NCBI RefSeq assembly: GCF_001428895.1
Contig: NZ_LMJA01000016.1
Location: forward strand, 1 to 43,379
DNA from: Mycobacterium sp. Root265
GTDB taxonomy: Bacteria > Actinomycetota > Actinomycetes > Mycobacteriales > Mycobacteriaceae
Length of the DNA: 43,379 nt
Direction: 5' to 3'
Position 1 is the first letter of the stretch. Every line of letters begins with the position of its first letter. Below, piece after piece: positions 9,198 through 18,861 of the stretch. A program made the position numbers and the translations under genes. The notes under the pieces were generated by a model that ran no database searches, was not told where the DNA came from, and worked only from the letters and a program-made list of their open reading frames with translations.

Positions 9198-10384
9198 ACC
9201 GGCGCCCCCGATCCGGGCCGGTCACGCAACCGTTCCTCGATCCACTGGTGGAACTCGCCGATATGGTGCTCGGAGGGCACCAGGACGCCGCCCTTGCGGT
9301 ACGCGCGTGAGGACATGGTGGGCTGCGTGCGTTCGCAGGCGTCGAAGTCCTGCTCGTTCACCCGGTGGAAAAGCTCCACCGATCGTTCCAGGTCACGGCC
9401 TTGGGCCACCACGTCGGGCAGATACAGCCAGTCGCATTCGACGACCGTGCGATCCGGGCCCAGCGGGTACATGCGGTGGAAGATCACATGGTCGGGCACG
9501 AGGTTGATGAACACGGTGGGCCGGACGGTGATCGCGTAATACCGGCGGTCCTGCTCGGGCGTCACCCCAGGGATCGCGTCCAGTCCCGCGCTGCCGTCGA
9601 TGGTGAACCCCGCCACGTCCGCACCGAACAGGGCGCCGTGCCCGACGAAGTACTGCGCGGCCAGTCCGCCGGCGAATTCCGGCAGCACCTCGGTGAGTTC
9701 CGGGTGGATGGACGCGCAGTGGTAGCACTCCATGAAGTTCTCGACGATCAGCTTCCAGTTGGCCGCCACGTCGTAGACGATGCGCCGGCCCACCGACAGG
9801 TCGGCGATACCGTAATGCTCGATGGCCTCGGGGTTGCCGAGCCGCTCGGTGACGGCACCGATGACCTCGTCTTCGAAGGACGGCGGCTCGGCGTCCAGGC
9901 ACACCCAGGCATAGCCGAGCCATTCCCGCAGCGCCACCGGCACCAGCCCGTATTCGGTGCGGTCGATACGTGCGCCCTTCTCATCGGTCAGACTGCCGAG
10001 ATTCGGTGCCGCGAAGAGCTTTCCGTCCAGTCCGTAGGTCCACGCATGGTAGGGGCACTTCAGGTGACGCTTGACCACTCCGGAGTCCTCGGAGCACAGC
10101 ATCGCCCCGCGGTGCCGGCAGACGTTCAGGAAGGCATTCAGGGCACCGTCGCGGCCCCGCACCACGAGTACGCTCTCCCGGCCCACCTGGATTCTGCGGA
10201 ACGCGCCGGGGGAGGGCAGATCCGCGCCGCGTACTGCGCAGAACCACATGCGTTCGAAGATGCGGTCCTGCTCGGCTTCGAATATCGCTGTCTCGTAATA
10301 GTATCGGCCGCTCAGGGTGGGCATCAGGTTGCCGCCGGCGGGCGCGCCGGCCGGCAGGGGCCGCGATTCGTCGATCGTGGTCAT
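9194..10384 (-). CDS. Rieske non-heme iron oxygenase, probable glycine betaine monooxygenase (GbcA-like)
   Basis: The 396-aa protein has a Rieske centre, Cys89-x-His91 and Cys110-x2-His113 ([10 protein letters not shown] ... KCPYHAW), and a mononuclear iron site in [20 protein letters not shown] (His222, His227), with a downstream acidic ligand likely at NEQDFDACE (Asp346 or 348). This is the layout of GbcA and related N-demethylases of quaternary amines. In the proposed pathway it oxidatively demethylates glycine betaine to dimethylglycine with release of formaldehyde. Its ATG overlaps the sarcosine oxidase stop and its stop overlaps the IclR start (both ATGA). The matching ferredoxin-reductase (GbcB-type) is not in the window. 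A stachydrine- or carnitine-type demethylase is the alternative; the neighbours favour glycine betaine. Confidence 0.87.
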   Translation of the reverse strand: MTTIDESRPLPAGAPAGGNLMPTLSGRYYYETAIFEAEQDRIFERMWFCAVRGADLPSPGAFRRIQVGRESVLVVRGRDGALNAFLNVCRHRGAMLCSEDSGVVKRHLKCPYHAWTYGLDGKLFAAPNLGSLTDEKGARIDRTEYGLVPVALREWLGYAWVCLDAEPPSFEDEVIGAVTERLGNPEAIEHYGIADLSVGRRIVYDVAANWKLIVENFMECYHCASIHPELTEVLPEFAGGLAAQYFVGHGALFGADVAGFTIDGSAGLDAIPGVTPEQDRRYYAITVRPTVFINLVPDHVIFHRMYPLGPDRTVVECDWLYLPDVVAQGRDLERSVELFHRVNEQDFDACERTQPTMSSRAYRKGGVLVPSEHHIGEFHQWIEERLRDRPGSGAPV

Positions 10385-11523
10385 GTGGTCACCAGTCGTG
10401 TGGGGTCGAACAGTCCGATGGGGTGCGCGGTGGTCCCGGTGGTGGCCAGATCGGCCAGCACCTCGCCGACGACCGGGACGAATTTGAACCCGTGTCCCGA
10501 GAAGCCGCATGCCACCGTGACATTGGTGAATCGATCCGGGCGGGTGATGACGAAATGCTCATCCGGGGTGTTCGAGTACATGCAGGTTGCGGTGTGCACC
10601 GCCGGGCCGGTCAGCGCGGACAGCAGCTGGATGGCCCGTTCGCGCATCTCGTCGATCTCTTGCGGGTGCACGGTCCGGTCGATGGTTTCCGGTGTGCACA
10701 CCTGGCCCTTGCGGAAGAAGGCCACCTTGACGCCGCCCGCAGGTCCATCGATGGCCGGGAACCCGTAGATCTGCTGGCCGACGGCGTTCTCGTGGATGAA
10801 GATCGGATGGTCCTCGAACGGTGCCGTTCCGCCGGCCGGGTCCAGCCAGTACAGCACCTGACGCTCGATCGTGATCGGAATACCCAGCTCGTTCAAGAGT
10901 TCCGGCGCCCAGGCGCCCGGGCAGATCACCAGTTGCCCGGCGGTGTAGCTACCGGTCGCGGTGGTCACCGTCACGCCCTGCGGGCCGTCGGCCCACACCT
11001 GCACCTCTTCGCCGAAGCGCAGTGTGGCGCCTTCGCGTGCCGCCAGATCGAGATGTGCCTGCACGGTCATCTCGGGTCGGGCGAAGCCTGCCTTGGCCTC
11101 GTAGAGAGCGACATCGCCGGGGCTGGGGGTGAAGGTGGGGAAGCGACGGCGGAGCTCGGCGGCATCCAGCATCTCGTGCGGCAGTGACCATTGCAGCGCG
11201 GCGCGTTGGCTGCCGGCGACGGTCAGGCAGTCGGGTGGGCCTACGAACACGCCTCCGGTGAGCCGGTACACCTCCCGCCCGGTGCTCTGCTGTAGTTCTG
11301 CCCACAGTTCATAGGCCCGCAGCAACAGGGGTACATAGGCGGGGTCCTCGAAATAGGACTGCCGGATGATGCGCGAACCGCCGTGGCTGGAACCGCGGTC
11401 GTGGGCCGGGGTGAACTTCTCCAGGCCGAGCACCCGGACCCCGCGCCGCGCCAGGTGATAGGTGGCGGCGCTGCCCATCCCGCCCAGCCCGACGACGATG
11501 ACGTCATAACTGTTGTCGCTCAC
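10381..11523 (-). CDS. soxA: Monomeric sarcosine oxidase (SoxA/MTOX family)
   Basis: The 380-aa flavoprotein starts with the dinucleotide-binding motif [13 protein letters not shown] (residues 8-20) and keeps the monomeric sarcosine oxidase landmarks: [15 protein letters not shown] near 45-59, Cys314 in [14 protein letters not shown], which corresponds to the covalent FAD-Cys of the Bacillus enzyme, and [12 protein letters not shown] near the C-terminus. It oxidises sarcosine to glycine, formaldehyde and hydrogen peroxide. GTG at 11523 lies one base after the dimethylglycine oxidase stop with a GGAG site before it. Length is normal for the family (about 385-390). N-methyltryptophan oxidase is the close alternative but context supports sarcosine. 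Confidence 0.92.
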   Translation of the reverse strand: MSDNSYDVIVVGLGGMGSAATYHLARRGVRVLGLEKFTPAHDRGSSHGGSRIIRQSYFEDPAYVPLLLRAYELWAELQQSTGREVYRLTGGVFVGPPDCLTVAGSQRAALQWSLPHEMLDAAELRRRFPTFTPSPGDVALYEAKAGFARPEMTVQAHLDLAAREGATLRFGEEVQVWADGPQGVTVTTATGSYTAGQLVICPGAWAPELLNELGIPITIERQVLYWLDPAGGTAPFEDHPIFIHENAVGQQIYGFPAIDGPAGGVKVAFFRKGQVCTPETIDRTVHPQEIDEMRERAIQLLSALTGPAVHTATCMYSNTPDEHFVITRPDRFTNVTVACGFSGHGFKFVPVVGEVLADLATTGTTAHPIGLFDPTRLVTT

Positions 11524-11524
11524 G

Positions 11525-13963
11525 TCATCTCCGGATCAGCGTCATGTCGGGGTCGACGACCGGCTCGGCATGCACGGTCGCCGAGAAGTTGGTCATCAGG
11601 TACGCCACACTCACCGCCGTACCCACCGCTGTGTCGGCGGGCAGCCACGCGTAGGCAATGCTGCGGCCGAGGGTGGCCGAGTATCCGGCGCTGGTCACAT
11701 AGCCGCCCACGGCGCCGTCGATGCTGACCGGCTCCTTGCCGAGTACCACCGCGCGGGGGTCATCGAAGACGATGCTGCGCAGCACCTTCGCCGGGGCGGG
11801 AGCGGTGTCCAGTGCCGCCTTGCCGAGGAAGTCACCCTTCTTGCCCGACACCGCGAACCCGACACCGGCCGCGGCCGGTAGGTGTTCGGCGGTCATATCG
11901 GTGCCCCAGGACCGGTAGCCCTTTTCCATCCGGAGGCTGTTGAAGGCGATGCGGCCGGCGGCGATCGCGCGGTACTGCCGGCCGGCCGTGGCCAGCAGAT
12001 CCCACAACTTGAGGCCGTGTTCGGCGGAAGCATAGATCTCCCAGCCCAATTCGCCGACATAGGAGACCCGCATCATCGTGACGGGGACCGATCCGATGAA
12101 TGTCGTGAGGGCGCGGAAGTAGCCGAACGACTCGTGGGAGATGTCGGCCGCGCACAACGGTGCGACGAGGTCGCGGGCGCGCGGCCCCCACACCCCGATG
12201 CAGCAGGTGCCGCCGGTGATGTCCCGTACCGTCACCCCGGTCTCCGGCAGCCGGCGCAGCATCCAGTCCATGTCCAGTGGGCCGTTTGCGCCCACCTGGA
12301 ACACGGTGTCGCCCAGGCGGGCGACCGTGAGATCGCCGCGGATGCCGCCGGATTCATCGAGCATCAGGGTGTAGGTGACCGACCCGGTGCGCTTGTCGAC
12401 GTTGTTGGTCGTGAGGTGCTGCAGGAATGCGCACGCGCCGGGTCCGCCTACCTCGTAGCGGGTCAGCGGCGTCATGTCGTAGAGAGCGACGTGCTCGCGG
12501 GTCCAGCGCGCCTCGGCGATGGAAATGGGGGAGTAGAACCGGCCCGACCAGTCGTCGCGGTCCGGGAACGCGAGCCCGGTATCGGCGAGTTCGCCCACCA
12601 GCGTGGCGTTGGCCTCATACCAGGCCGGTCGCTCCCAGCAGCCGCCCTCGAAGAAATGCGCGCCGAGTTCGCGCTGCCGGGCGTGGAACGGGCTGACCCG
12701 CAGATCGCGCGGTTCGGTGCGGTATTGGTGCGGATGCACGATGTCGTACACCTCGGCGAAGGCCTGCGAGCTGGTCTTGAGGATGAACTCCGGGCTCTTG
12801 GCCGGCTCCTCGAACCGATAGAGGTCGCATTCGTGGACGTCGGTGGCGGGTGCGCCGTCGAGGATCCACTCGGCCATCGCCTTGGCCACCCCGGCGGAAT
12901 GCGTGACCCATACCGCCTCGGCGACCCAGAATCCGGGTAGCTCGCGGTGTTCGCCCATCAGGGAGAAGCCGTCGGGGGTGAACGAGAAGATGCCGTTGAA
13001 GGCCTCCTCGACCTTCGAATCACTCAGCACGGGAAGCAGTTCGGTGCTGGCCTCCCAGCCGGGTGCGAAGTCGTCGTCGGTGAACGGCAGCATCGACGGC
13101 ATTGCCTCACCCGCCGTCTCGGTCAGCAACGTCGTCATCTCCACCGGCATCGGCCGGTGCCCGTAGTATCCGATGCCCAGCCGGTCGCCGTGCTCGCGGT
13201 AGTAGAGGTCCTGATCCTGGTGGCGCAGGATCGGCAGCCGCGCGTCGTCCGCTGCCAGTCCCTCGCGCCGCAGCGCAGCCACCTGACCGGTCTTGGCGTA
13301 CTGATGTGCCATCGGGACCAGCGGCACCGTCAGCCCGACCCGCGCCCCGAGTTCGGCACCCCAGAAGCCGGCGGCCGACACCACCACGTCGGCGGCGAAC
13401 TCGTCGCCCGCGGCGGTCCGGACACCGATGACACGTCCGCCCCGATCGAGGACGTCCACCACTTCGTGGTGCCCGAGGAACCGGGCGCCACGGGCGATGG
13501 CGCGCTCGGCCTGTGCGGTGGCCGCGCGCAGTGCCTTGGCCAGGCCATCGGACGGGGTGTGGAAACCGCCCAGTATCCGGTCGGCATCGAGCAGTGGATG
13601 CAGGGCCGCGCACTGCTGGGGATCGATGAGCTCGCCCTGGATTCCCCATGACCGGGCCCAGCCGTGCTTGCGGTGCAGATCGGTCCAGCGGGCTTCGGTG
13701 GTGGCCACCTCGAGGCCGCCGACCTGGTTGAACGCGTCGAGTCCGACGAACTTCTCCACCGTGTAGCGCGCGAACTCGCTCATGGTCTTCGATCCGTTGG
13801 TCTGGAACACCAGGCCGGGGGCGTGCGACGTGGAGCCGCCGGTGGCGAACAGCGGCCCGCGGTCCAGGACGGTCACGTCTGTGCACCCGCGGGCGGTCAG
13901 TTCATCGGCCAGGGACGTGCCGACGATTCCTGCGCCGATGACGACGACTTTGGGGTGGTTCAT
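11525..13963 (-). CDS. Dimethylglycine oxidase/dehydrogenase with GcvT domains
   Basis: The 812-aa protein is a fusion: an FAD-dependent DAO domain ([17 protein letters not shown] near residues 10-26, [15 protein letters not shown] near 44), a central FAO_M-like linker (to about 430) and a folate-binding GcvT domain with C-terminal barrel ([30 protein letters not shown]). This matches dimethylglycine oxidase of Arthrobacter and mitochondrial dimethylglycine dehydrogenase in order and length. It demethylates dimethylglycine to sarcosine and can pass the methylene unit to tetrahydrofolate. The ATG at 13963 has an AGGAG site 8 bases upstream, and the paired dyad at 13976-14012 lies immediately before it, so it is the first gene of the operon. 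Sarcosine dehydrogenase is the nearest alternative. Confidence 0.9.
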   Translation of the reverse strand: MNHPKVVVIGAGIVGTSLADELTARGCTDVTVLDRGPLFATGGSTSHAPGLVFQTNGSKTMSEFARYTVEKFVGLDAFNQVGGLEVATTEARWTDLHRKHGWARSWGIQGELIDPQQCAALHPLLDADRILGGFHTPSDGLAKALRAATAQAERAIARGARFLGHHEVVDVLDRGGRVIGVRTAAGDEFAADVVVSAAGFWGAELGARVGLTVPLVPMAHQYAKTGQVAALRREGLAADDARLPILRHQDQDLYYREHGDRLGIGYYGHRPMPVEMTTLLTETAGEAMPSMLPFTDDDFAPGWEASTELLPVLSDSKVEEAFNGIFSFTPDGFSLMGEHRELPGFWVAEAVWVTHSAGVAKAMAEWILDGAPATDVHECDLYRFEEPAKSPEFILKTSSQAFAEVYDIVHPHQYRTEPRDLRVSPFHARQRELGAHFFEGGCWERPAWYEANATLVGELADTGLAFPDRDDWSGRFYSPISIAEARWTREHVALYDMTPLTRYEVGGPGACAFLQHLTTNNVDKRTGSVTYTLMLDESGGIRGDLTVARLGDTVFQVGANGPLDMDWMLRRLPETGVTVRDITGGTCCIGVWGPRARDLVAPLCAADISHESFGYFRALTTFIGSVPVTMMRVSYVGELGWEIYASAEHGLKLWDLLATAGRQYRAIAAGRIAFNSLRMEKGYRSWGTDMTAEHLPAAAGVGFAVSGKKGDFLGKAALDTAPAPAKVLRSIVFDDPRAVVLGKEPVSIDGAVGGYVTSAGYSATLGRSIAYAWLPADTAVGTAVSVAYLMTNFSATVHAEPVVDPDMTLIRR

Positions 13964-13975
13964 ACCCGGGGCTCC

Positions 13976-14012
13976 TGTTGCGCATTAAGCAACTACTGCG
14001 TATCGCGCAACA
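13976..14012. promoter_or_regulatory. Paired dyad operator in front of the betaine catabolic operon
   Basis: Two 15-bp dyads, TTGCGCATTAAGCAA at 13978 and CTGCGTATCGCGCAA at 13996 (each 9 of 10 for TTGCG-N5-CGCAA), are 18 bp apart as at the BCCT gene. The outer arms TGTTGCGC and GCGCAACA also form a perfect 8-bp inverted repeat. The element ends 12 bases before the ATG. The -10 could be TAATGC within the element or TATTGT (14015-14010); the first would give a very short leader, so the start of transcription is uncertain. Confidence 0.65.
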
Positions 14013-14290
14013 ATATCCCCGATGGGCGGTTCCCGCAAGATGTGCGAGCCGGCGATTCGCCTGTTGGCAGGAGCAGGGGGCGGGCGATCGTCGTGGCTCG
14101 TGAAAGAGAGTGTCCAGCAGGGCAATTCATGTCATCCGGGGTCCACGTTGCCATCCGTGCGGGTGTGCGGCACCGGGCGGCGCCGCACGGTGCGAGGCGC
14201 GAACGGGTCCGGCGCTGTAGCCGACCACCATCGGGCGGCTGCTCGTACAGTGGTCATGAGATCAGCTAAAAGTATTGTGGGAGGCTCACT
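14013..14290. other. Divergent intergenic region between the betaine operon and viuB
   Basis: These 278 bases hold the upstream part of the betaine operon promoter and the viuB leader. I see no convincing gene: short open frames here have no codon or motif support. A GGGAGG ribosome binding site at 14279-14284 serves viuB. No IdeR iron box (TTAGG...CCTAA type) is visible, although viuB is an iron-related gene. A weak plus-strand TCGTAC / CTAAAA pair with 17-bp spacing (about 14242-14270) might be its promoter. Confidence 0.4.
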
Positions 14291-15142
14291 ATGGCGGGAC
14301 GTCCGATTCACACCTTCGAGGTCATCAGCAGCGAACAGCTGGCACCGCACATGATCCGGTTGGTGCTCGGCGGTGTCGGGTTCGACACCTTCACCCCCGG
14401 CAAATACACCGATTCCTACGTCAAGATCGTCATCGTCGACCCGGATGTCGACATCGTGTCGCTGCCGCACCCGCTCACCCTGGACAGCTTCAACGTGCTG
14501 CCCGAGCACAAGCGCCCGACCGTGCGCACCTACACCGTGCGCTCGGTCGACGACTCGCTGCGCCAGATCTCCATCGACTTTGTCGTGCACGGTGAGCAGG
14601 GTGTGGCCGGCCCCTGGGCGGCCGCCGCCCAGCCCGGACAACCGGCCTATCTGATGGGACCGTCCGGCGCGTACGCCCCCGATCCCGCCGCGGACTGGCA
14701 TCTGCTGGCCGGTGACGAATCCGGGCTCCCGGCGATCAGCGCGGCCCTGGAAGCGTTGCCGCCCACCGCGATCGGCAAGGCCTTCATCGAAGTTAGCGGA
14801 CCCGACGACGAGATCGAGCTCACGTCGCCCGACGGAGTCGACGTGCACTGGATCTATCGCGGTGGACGCGCCGACCTCGTCGGCGAGGACAAGGCCGGGG
14901 ACCACGCGCCACTGGTCACCGCGGTCAAGGAGATGCTGTGGCTGCCCGGTCAGGTCCAGGTGTTTGCCCACGGCGAGGCGCAGGCCGTCATGCACAATCT
15001 GCGTCCTTACCTGCGCAAGGAACGCGGGGTGGAGGCGAAGTGGGCGTCCATCTCCGGGTACTGGCGCCGCGGTCGCACCGAAGAAACTTTCCGGCAATGG
15101 AAGGCGGAACTGGCCAAGGCGGAGGCGGGCCAGCGAGACTGA
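14291..15142 (+). CDS. viuB: Siderophore-interacting protein / ferric-siderophore reductase
   Basis: The 283-aa flavin reductase-like protein has an N-terminal FAD-binding beta-barrel with RTYTVRSVD (residues 78-86, the R-x-Y-T motif that contacts FAD) and [15 protein letters not shown], and a C-terminal SIP domain with [26 protein letters not shown] and [17 protein letters not shown]. Such proteins reduce iron from ferric siderophores in the cytoplasm with NAD(P)H. It corresponds in position to M. tuberculosis viuB next to xerC. Start ATG at 14291 has GGGAGG 6 bases upstream. Its stop is 4 bases from the next ATG, so it is cotranscribed with the lactate monooxygenase-like gene, which is not part of the M. 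tuberculosis order as I recall it. Confidence 0.9.
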   Translation: MAGRPIHTFEVISSEQLAPHMIRLVLGGVGFDTFTPGKYTDSYVKIVIVDPDVDIVSLPHPLTLDSFNVLPEHKRPTVRTYTVRSVDDSLRQISIDFVVHGEQGVAGPWAAAAQPGQPAYLMGPSGAYAPDPAADWHLLAGDESGLPAISAALEALPPTAIGKAFIEVSGPDDEIELTSPDGVDVHWIYRGGRADLVGEDKAGDHAPLVTAVKEMLWLPGQVQVFAHGEAQAVMHNLRPYLRKERGVEAKWASISGYWRRGRTEETFRQWKAELAKAEAGQRD

Positions 15143-15146
15143 CCCC

Positions 15147-16307
15147 ATGGCATTCGGCGATTACCAGCTCGAGATCTATCTGCAGGGCCTGGCCGGGGTG
15201 GTGCCATCGCTGCCGATGGCCTTCGCCGAGCTGGAGTCCAGGGCACAGTCGGCGATGTCACCCTCGGTGTGGTCCTACGTTGCCGGCGGCGCCGGCGATG
15301 AACGGACCCAGCGGGTCAACGTCAGCGCGTTCGAACACTGGGGGCTGATGCCGCGGATGGGCGTCGGCGCCACCGAACGTGACCTCAGTGTCGACCTGTT
15401 CGGGATCACGTTGCCTTCGCCGGTGTTCATGGCACCCATCGGCGTCACCGGTATCTGCAGCCGCGACGGCCACGGCGATCTGGCCGTCGCCCGCGCCGCC
15501 GCCCGCACCGGCGTGCCGATGACGGTGTCCACGTTGACGGCCGACCCGCTGGAGGAGGTGGCCGCCGAGTTCGGGGACACCCCGGGGTTTTTCCAGCTCT
15601 ACACGCCCAAAGATCGCGACCTCGCGGCCAGCTTCGTGGCCCGGGCCGAGGCCGCGGGTTTCAAGGCCATCGTGGTGACCCTGGACACCTGGGTGCCCGG
15701 CTGGCGTCCCCGCGACCTGAGCACGTCGAATTTTCCGCAGCTGCGTGGGCACTGCCTGTCCAACTACTTCAGCGACCCGGTGTTCCGGGCGAGCCTGCCG
15801 CAGTCCCCGGAGGAGAACCCGCAGGGCGCCATCCTCAAATGGGTGTCCACCTTCGGTCAGCCCGTCACCTGGGACGACGTCACCTGGTTGCGCTCGCTGA
15901 CCCGGCTACCGTTGCTCGTCAAGGGCATCTGCCATCCCGACGATGTGCGCCGCGCCCGCGGCACCGGCGTCGACGGCATCTACTGCTCCAACCACGGCGG
16001 CCGCCAGGCCAACGGCGGCATCCCGGCGATCGACTGCCTGCCCGAGGTGGTGGCGGCCGCCGACGGGCTACCGGTGCTGTTCGACTCCGGCATCCGCAGC
16101 GGCGCCGACATCGTCAAGGCCCTCGCGCTGGGCGCCACCGCGGTCGGCGTGGGACGTCCCTACGTCTACGGTCTGGCACTCGGCGGCACCGACGGTGTGG
16201 TGCATGTGCTGCGTTCGTTGCTGGCCGAACTCGACCTGACCATGGCGATCGACGGCTACCCAGGGTTGGCCGATCTCACCCCGGACACGCTGCGGCGCGT
16301 CCACTAG
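15147..16307 (+). CDS. FMN-dependent alpha-hydroxy acid oxidase, lactate 2-monooxygenase type
   Basis: The 386-aa protein closely resembles Mycobacterium smegmatis lactate 2-monooxygenase along its length: [20 protein letters not shown] at the start, [31 protein letters not shown] (active-site His and Arg of the family) and [15 protein letters not shown]. The monooxygenase-type Gly is kept in [10 protein letters not shown], where true oxidases have Ala. Expected reaction: L-lactate plus oxygen to acetate, carbon dioxide and water. A segment around residues 210-235 ([18 protein letters not shown]) is shorter than in the smegmatis enzyme, which may alter substrate choice. ATG at 15147 follows viuB by 4 bases. 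Confidence 0.9.
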   Translation: MAFGDYQLEIYLQGLAGVVPSLPMAFAELESRAQSAMSPSVWSYVAGGAGDERTQRVNVSAFEHWGLMPRMGVGATERDLSVDLFGITLPSPVFMAPIGVTGICSRDGHGDLAVARAAARTGVPMTVSTLTADPLEEVAAEFGDTPGFFQLYTPKDRDLAASFVARAEAAGFKAIVVTLDTWVPGWRPRDLSTSNFPQLRGHCLSNYFSDPVFRASLPQSPEENPQGAILKWVSTFGQPVTWDDVTWLRSLTRLPLLVKGICHPDDVRRARGTGVDGIYCSNHGGRQANGGIPAIDCLPEVVAAADGLPVLFDSGIRSGADIVKALALGATAVGVGRPYVYGLALGGTDGVVHVLRSLLAELDLTMAIDGYPGLADLTPDTLRRVH

Positions 16308-16338
16308 ACAGCGCGCAGGCATCTGCGACGGTAGGACG

Positions 16339-17241
16339 GTGAGCAAGCCCGACCTCGAACCGCTGCTGGAGGAGTTCGACGAGTACCTGGCGCTGCAACG
16401 CGGTCGTTCGGCCCACACCCGCCGCGCCTACCTGGGCGATCTGCGGTCGCTCTTCGACTTCACCGGCGGCGGTCTGGACACCCTGACCCTGCCCAGGTTG
16501 CGGTCCTGGCTGGCCGCGCAGGCCGGTGCCGGAGCGGCACGCACCACGCTGGCCCGGCGCACCTCGGCGATCAAGACGTTCACCGCATGGGCGCTGCACC
16601 GCGGCCTGCTGAGCACCGATCCCGCTGCGCGGCTGCAGACCCCCAAGGCGCACCGCACCCTGCCCTCGGTGTTGCGCCAGGACCAGGCGCTCGACGCCAT
16701 GGACGCCTTGAATTCCGGTGCGCAGCAAGGTGATCCACTCGCGCTGCGGGACCGGCTGATCGTCGAGCTGCTGTACGCCACCGGCATCCGGGTCAGCGAA
16801 CTGTGCGGGCTCGACATCGACGACGTCGACCGCTCGCGCCGACTGCTGCGCGTGCTGGGCAAGGGCAACAAGCAGCGCACCGTGCCGTTCGGCGAGCCCG
16901 CCGAGGACGCACTCTCGGCCTGGCTGGACCGCGGCCGGCCGGAGCTGGTGAAACCGTCCTCCGGCGCCGCACTGCTGCTGGGCTCGCGCGGCGCCCGTCT
17001 CGACCAGCGCCAGGCCCGCACTGTGGTGCACCAGACGATGGCCGCTGTCGACGGTGCCCCCGATATCGGTCCGCACGGCCTGCGCCACAGTGCCGCCACC
17101 CATCTGTTGGAAGGTGGTGCCGATCTGCGCGTCGTGCAGGAACTGCTGGGCCATTCGACACTGGCCACCACCCAGCTCTACACCCACGTCACCGTCGCGC
17201 GGCTGCGTGCGGTGCACGATCAAGCGCATCCACGGGCTTGA
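16339..17241 (+). CDS. xerC: Tyrosine recombinase XerC
   Basis: The 300-aa recombinase has an N-terminal SAM-like core-binding domain ([16 protein letters not shown] near 23-38) and a C-terminal catalytic domain with all active residues: Arg151 (ATGIRVSEL), Lys175 (GKGNKQR), His246 and Arg249 ([13 protein letters not shown]), His272 (LLGHSTL) and Tyr281 (TQLYTHV). With XerD it resolves chromosome dimers at dif. The length and location beside viuB fit the resident housekeeping XerC, not a phage integrase. It starts with GTG at 16339. Its last 53 bases overlap the end of the opposing M23-like gene. Confidence 0.95.
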   Translation: MSKPDLEPLLEEFDEYLALQRGRSAHTRRAYLGDLRSLFDFTGGGLDTLTLPRLRSWLAAQAGAGAARTTLARRTSAIKTFTAWALHRGLLSTDPAARLQTPKAHRTLPSVLRQDQALDAMDALNSGAQQGDPLALRDRLIVELLYATGIRVSELCGLDIDDVDRSRRLLRVLGKGNKQRTVPFGEPAEDALSAWLDRGRPELVKPSSGAALLLGSRGARLDQRQARTVVHQTMAAVDGAPDIGPHGLRHSAATHLLEGGADLRVVQELLGHSTLATTQLYTHVTVARLRAVHDQAHPRA

Positions 17242-17710
17242 GCACGACCGGGGTCGACGCCAGCAGGGCCAACGGATCCACATAGTCCGCGCGCGCCGCC
17301 GGGCCCCACATCGCCCCCCAGTGCAGGCAGGCCCGCACCGGGCAGCCGGCATGCCCGTCGAGCAGCACACCGAGCGCGGTCCCGGTCTCCACCCGCTGCC
17401 CGGCCCGCACCGCGGGGTGTACCGGCTCGTAGCTGGTGCGCAACCCGCCCGGATGCTGCACCGACACCAGTGGTCGGCCCGCCAGCTCACCGGCGAACAC
17501 CACGGTGCCGCCGGCACTCGCGAACACGGGCTGACCTGTGCTGCCGGCCAGATCCACGCCGCGATGCCCACGCGTCCAGTTCGGTGCCGGCGCGTCGAAC
17601 CCGCGGGTCACCGCCGCGGGCCGCAACGGCCACTGCAGCCGGCCGGCCTCCGCGCCCGCCGGGGCGGCGGCGGTCAACGCGGCCACCATGAGCACCGCCG
17701 CACACCTCAT
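17189..17710 (-). CDS. Exported M23-like protein with degenerate active site
   Basis: The 173-aa protein has a signal peptide ([22 protein letters not shown]) and a LytM/M23 fold: GHRGVDLAG gives the metal ligands His49 and Asp53, and CLHWG gives His130. Two catalytic His positions of active M23 peptidases are replaced: the His of the usual Y-x-H is Pro96 (SYEPV) and the first His of H-x-H is Cys128, with Cys123 nearby. The SYEPV and CLHWG phrases also occur in actinobacterial relatives as I recall, so this is likely a conserved non-peptidase or altered subfamily acting on or binding peptidoglycan. ATG at 17710 is preferred over an adjacent TTG. It overlaps xerC tail to tail. Confidence 0.82.
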   Translation of the reverse strand: MRCAAVLMVAALTAAAPAGAEAGRLQWPLRPAAVTRGFDAPAPNWTRGHRGVDLAGSTGQPVFASAGGTVVFAGELAGRPLVSVQHPGGLRTSYEPVHPAVRAGQRVETGTALGVLLDGHAGCPVRACLHWGAMWGPAARADYVDPLALLASTPVVLKPVDALDRAPHAAARR

Positions 17711-17713
17711 CAA

Positions 17714-18013
17714 CCCAGTTCAGCGTCTCGAACTCGACCCCGGAAGCCCCACTCGGGCAAACTGTGGATGAACCGGGGACTGTGCACTACTCGGCTGGTA
17801 AAAGCACAGGTTCCCACGGTGTAAACTTCTTCCCGCAGCTCACATCCGTGGGCTGACTTCGCGCGTCTGCACCGCAACCCGCACCACAGGTTGCAACCAG
17901 CATGCCGGGCGGTCCTGATCCGGGAAACCGAGTCGGGTCCGGCAGCCGCAGTCGCCAGGGTCCGGATTCACCCGATTCCGGACGTCAACCGACAACGAAA
18001 GCAAGGCACAGCC
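17714..18013 (+). other. rpsB: rpsB leader and upstream region
   Basis: No gene is seen in these 300 bases. TAAACT at 17822-17827 could be a -10 element, without a clear -35, giving a leader of about 180 bases. A 7-bp perfect stem, GTCCGGA (17960-17966) with TCCGGAC (17977-17983) and a 10-base loop, lies about 30 bases before the rpsB start. A long structured leader is compatible with ribosomal protein autoregulation, but I cannot match it to a described RNA family. Confidence 0.4.
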
Positions 18014-18841
18014 ATGGCTGTTGTAACCATGAAGCAGCTGCTCGACAGCGGCGCTCACTTCGGGCATCAGACCCGACGCTGGAATCCCAAGATGAAGCGG
18101 TTCATCTTCACCGACCGCAACGGCATCTACATCATCGATCTGCAGCAGACGCTGACCTACATCGACTCGGCCTACGAGTTCGTGAAAGAGACAGTCGCTC
18201 ACGGTGGATCGGTCATGTTCGTCGGCACCAAGAAGCAGGCGCAGGAATCCATCGCCGAAGAGGCGACCCGCGTCGGCATGCCCTACGTCAACCAGCGCTG
18301 GCTGGGCGGCATGCTCACCAACTTCCAGACCGTGCACAAGCGCCTTCAGCGGATGAAGGAGCTTGAGGCCATGGAGCAGACCGGTGGCTTCGAAGGTCGC
18401 ACCAAGAAGGAAATCCTCATGCTCACGCGTGAGAAGAACAAGCTCGAGCGCAGCCTCGGTGGTATCCGGGACATGGCCAAGGTTCCCTCGGCCGTCTGGG
18501 TCGTCGACACCAACAAGGAGCACCTGGCGGTTGCCGAGGCTCGCAAGCTGAACATCCCGGTCATCGCGATCCTGGACACCAACTGCGATCCCGACCTGGT
18601 CGACTACCCGATCCCGGGTAACGACGACGCGATCCGCTCGGCCGCCCTGCTGACCAAGGTGATCGCCTCCGCGGTCGCCGAGGGCCTGCAGGCACGCTCC
18701 GGTGCCGGCAAGACCGAAGCCGGCGCCGAAGGCGCCGTCGAGCCGCTCGCCGAGTGGGAGCAGGAGCTGCTGGCGGGAGCCACGACCAGCCCCGCCGCCG
18801 ACAGCCCCGTTGCTGCCGAGCCCACCACCGACGCCTCTTAA
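18014..18841 (+). CDS. rpsB: 30S ribosomal protein S2
   Basis: The 275-aa protein shows the canonical S2 sequence: [20 protein letters not shown] at the start, [35 protein letters not shown] and the [20 protein letters not shown] segment. The C-terminus has the Ala/Pro/Glu-rich tail found in actinobacteria. ATG at 18014 agrees with the universal N-terminus; the in-frame upstream codons are leader. It is followed after 20 bases by tsf, the widely conserved rpsB-tsf operon, which places it in translation initiation and small subunit assembly. Confidence 0.98.
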   Translation: MAVVTMKQLLDSGAHFGHQTRRWNPKMKRFIFTDRNGIYIIDLQQTLTYIDSAYEFVKETVAHGGSVMFVGTKKQAQESIAEEATRVGMPYVNQRWLGGMLTNFQTVHKRLQRMKELEAMEQTGGFEGRTKKEILMLTREKNKLERSLGGIRDMAKVPSAVWVVDTNKEHLAVAEARKLNIPVIAILDTNCDPDLVDYPIPGNDDAIRSAALLTKVIASAVAEGLQARSGAGKTEAGAEGAVEPLAEWEQELLAGATTSPAADSPVAAEPTTDAS

Positions 18842-18861
18842 ATCTCCAGGAGACAGCTGTT

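Noticed and set aside
14230-14290. IdeR iron box before viuB
   Set aside because: I looked for a TTAGG...CCTAA-type palindrome and found none; only a ribosome binding site and a weak promoter-like pair are present.
16339-17241. Phage or integron integrase marking a mobile island
   Set aside because: Length, motifs and position beside viuB and the M23-like gene fit the housekeeping XerC; no attachment-site repeats were seen.
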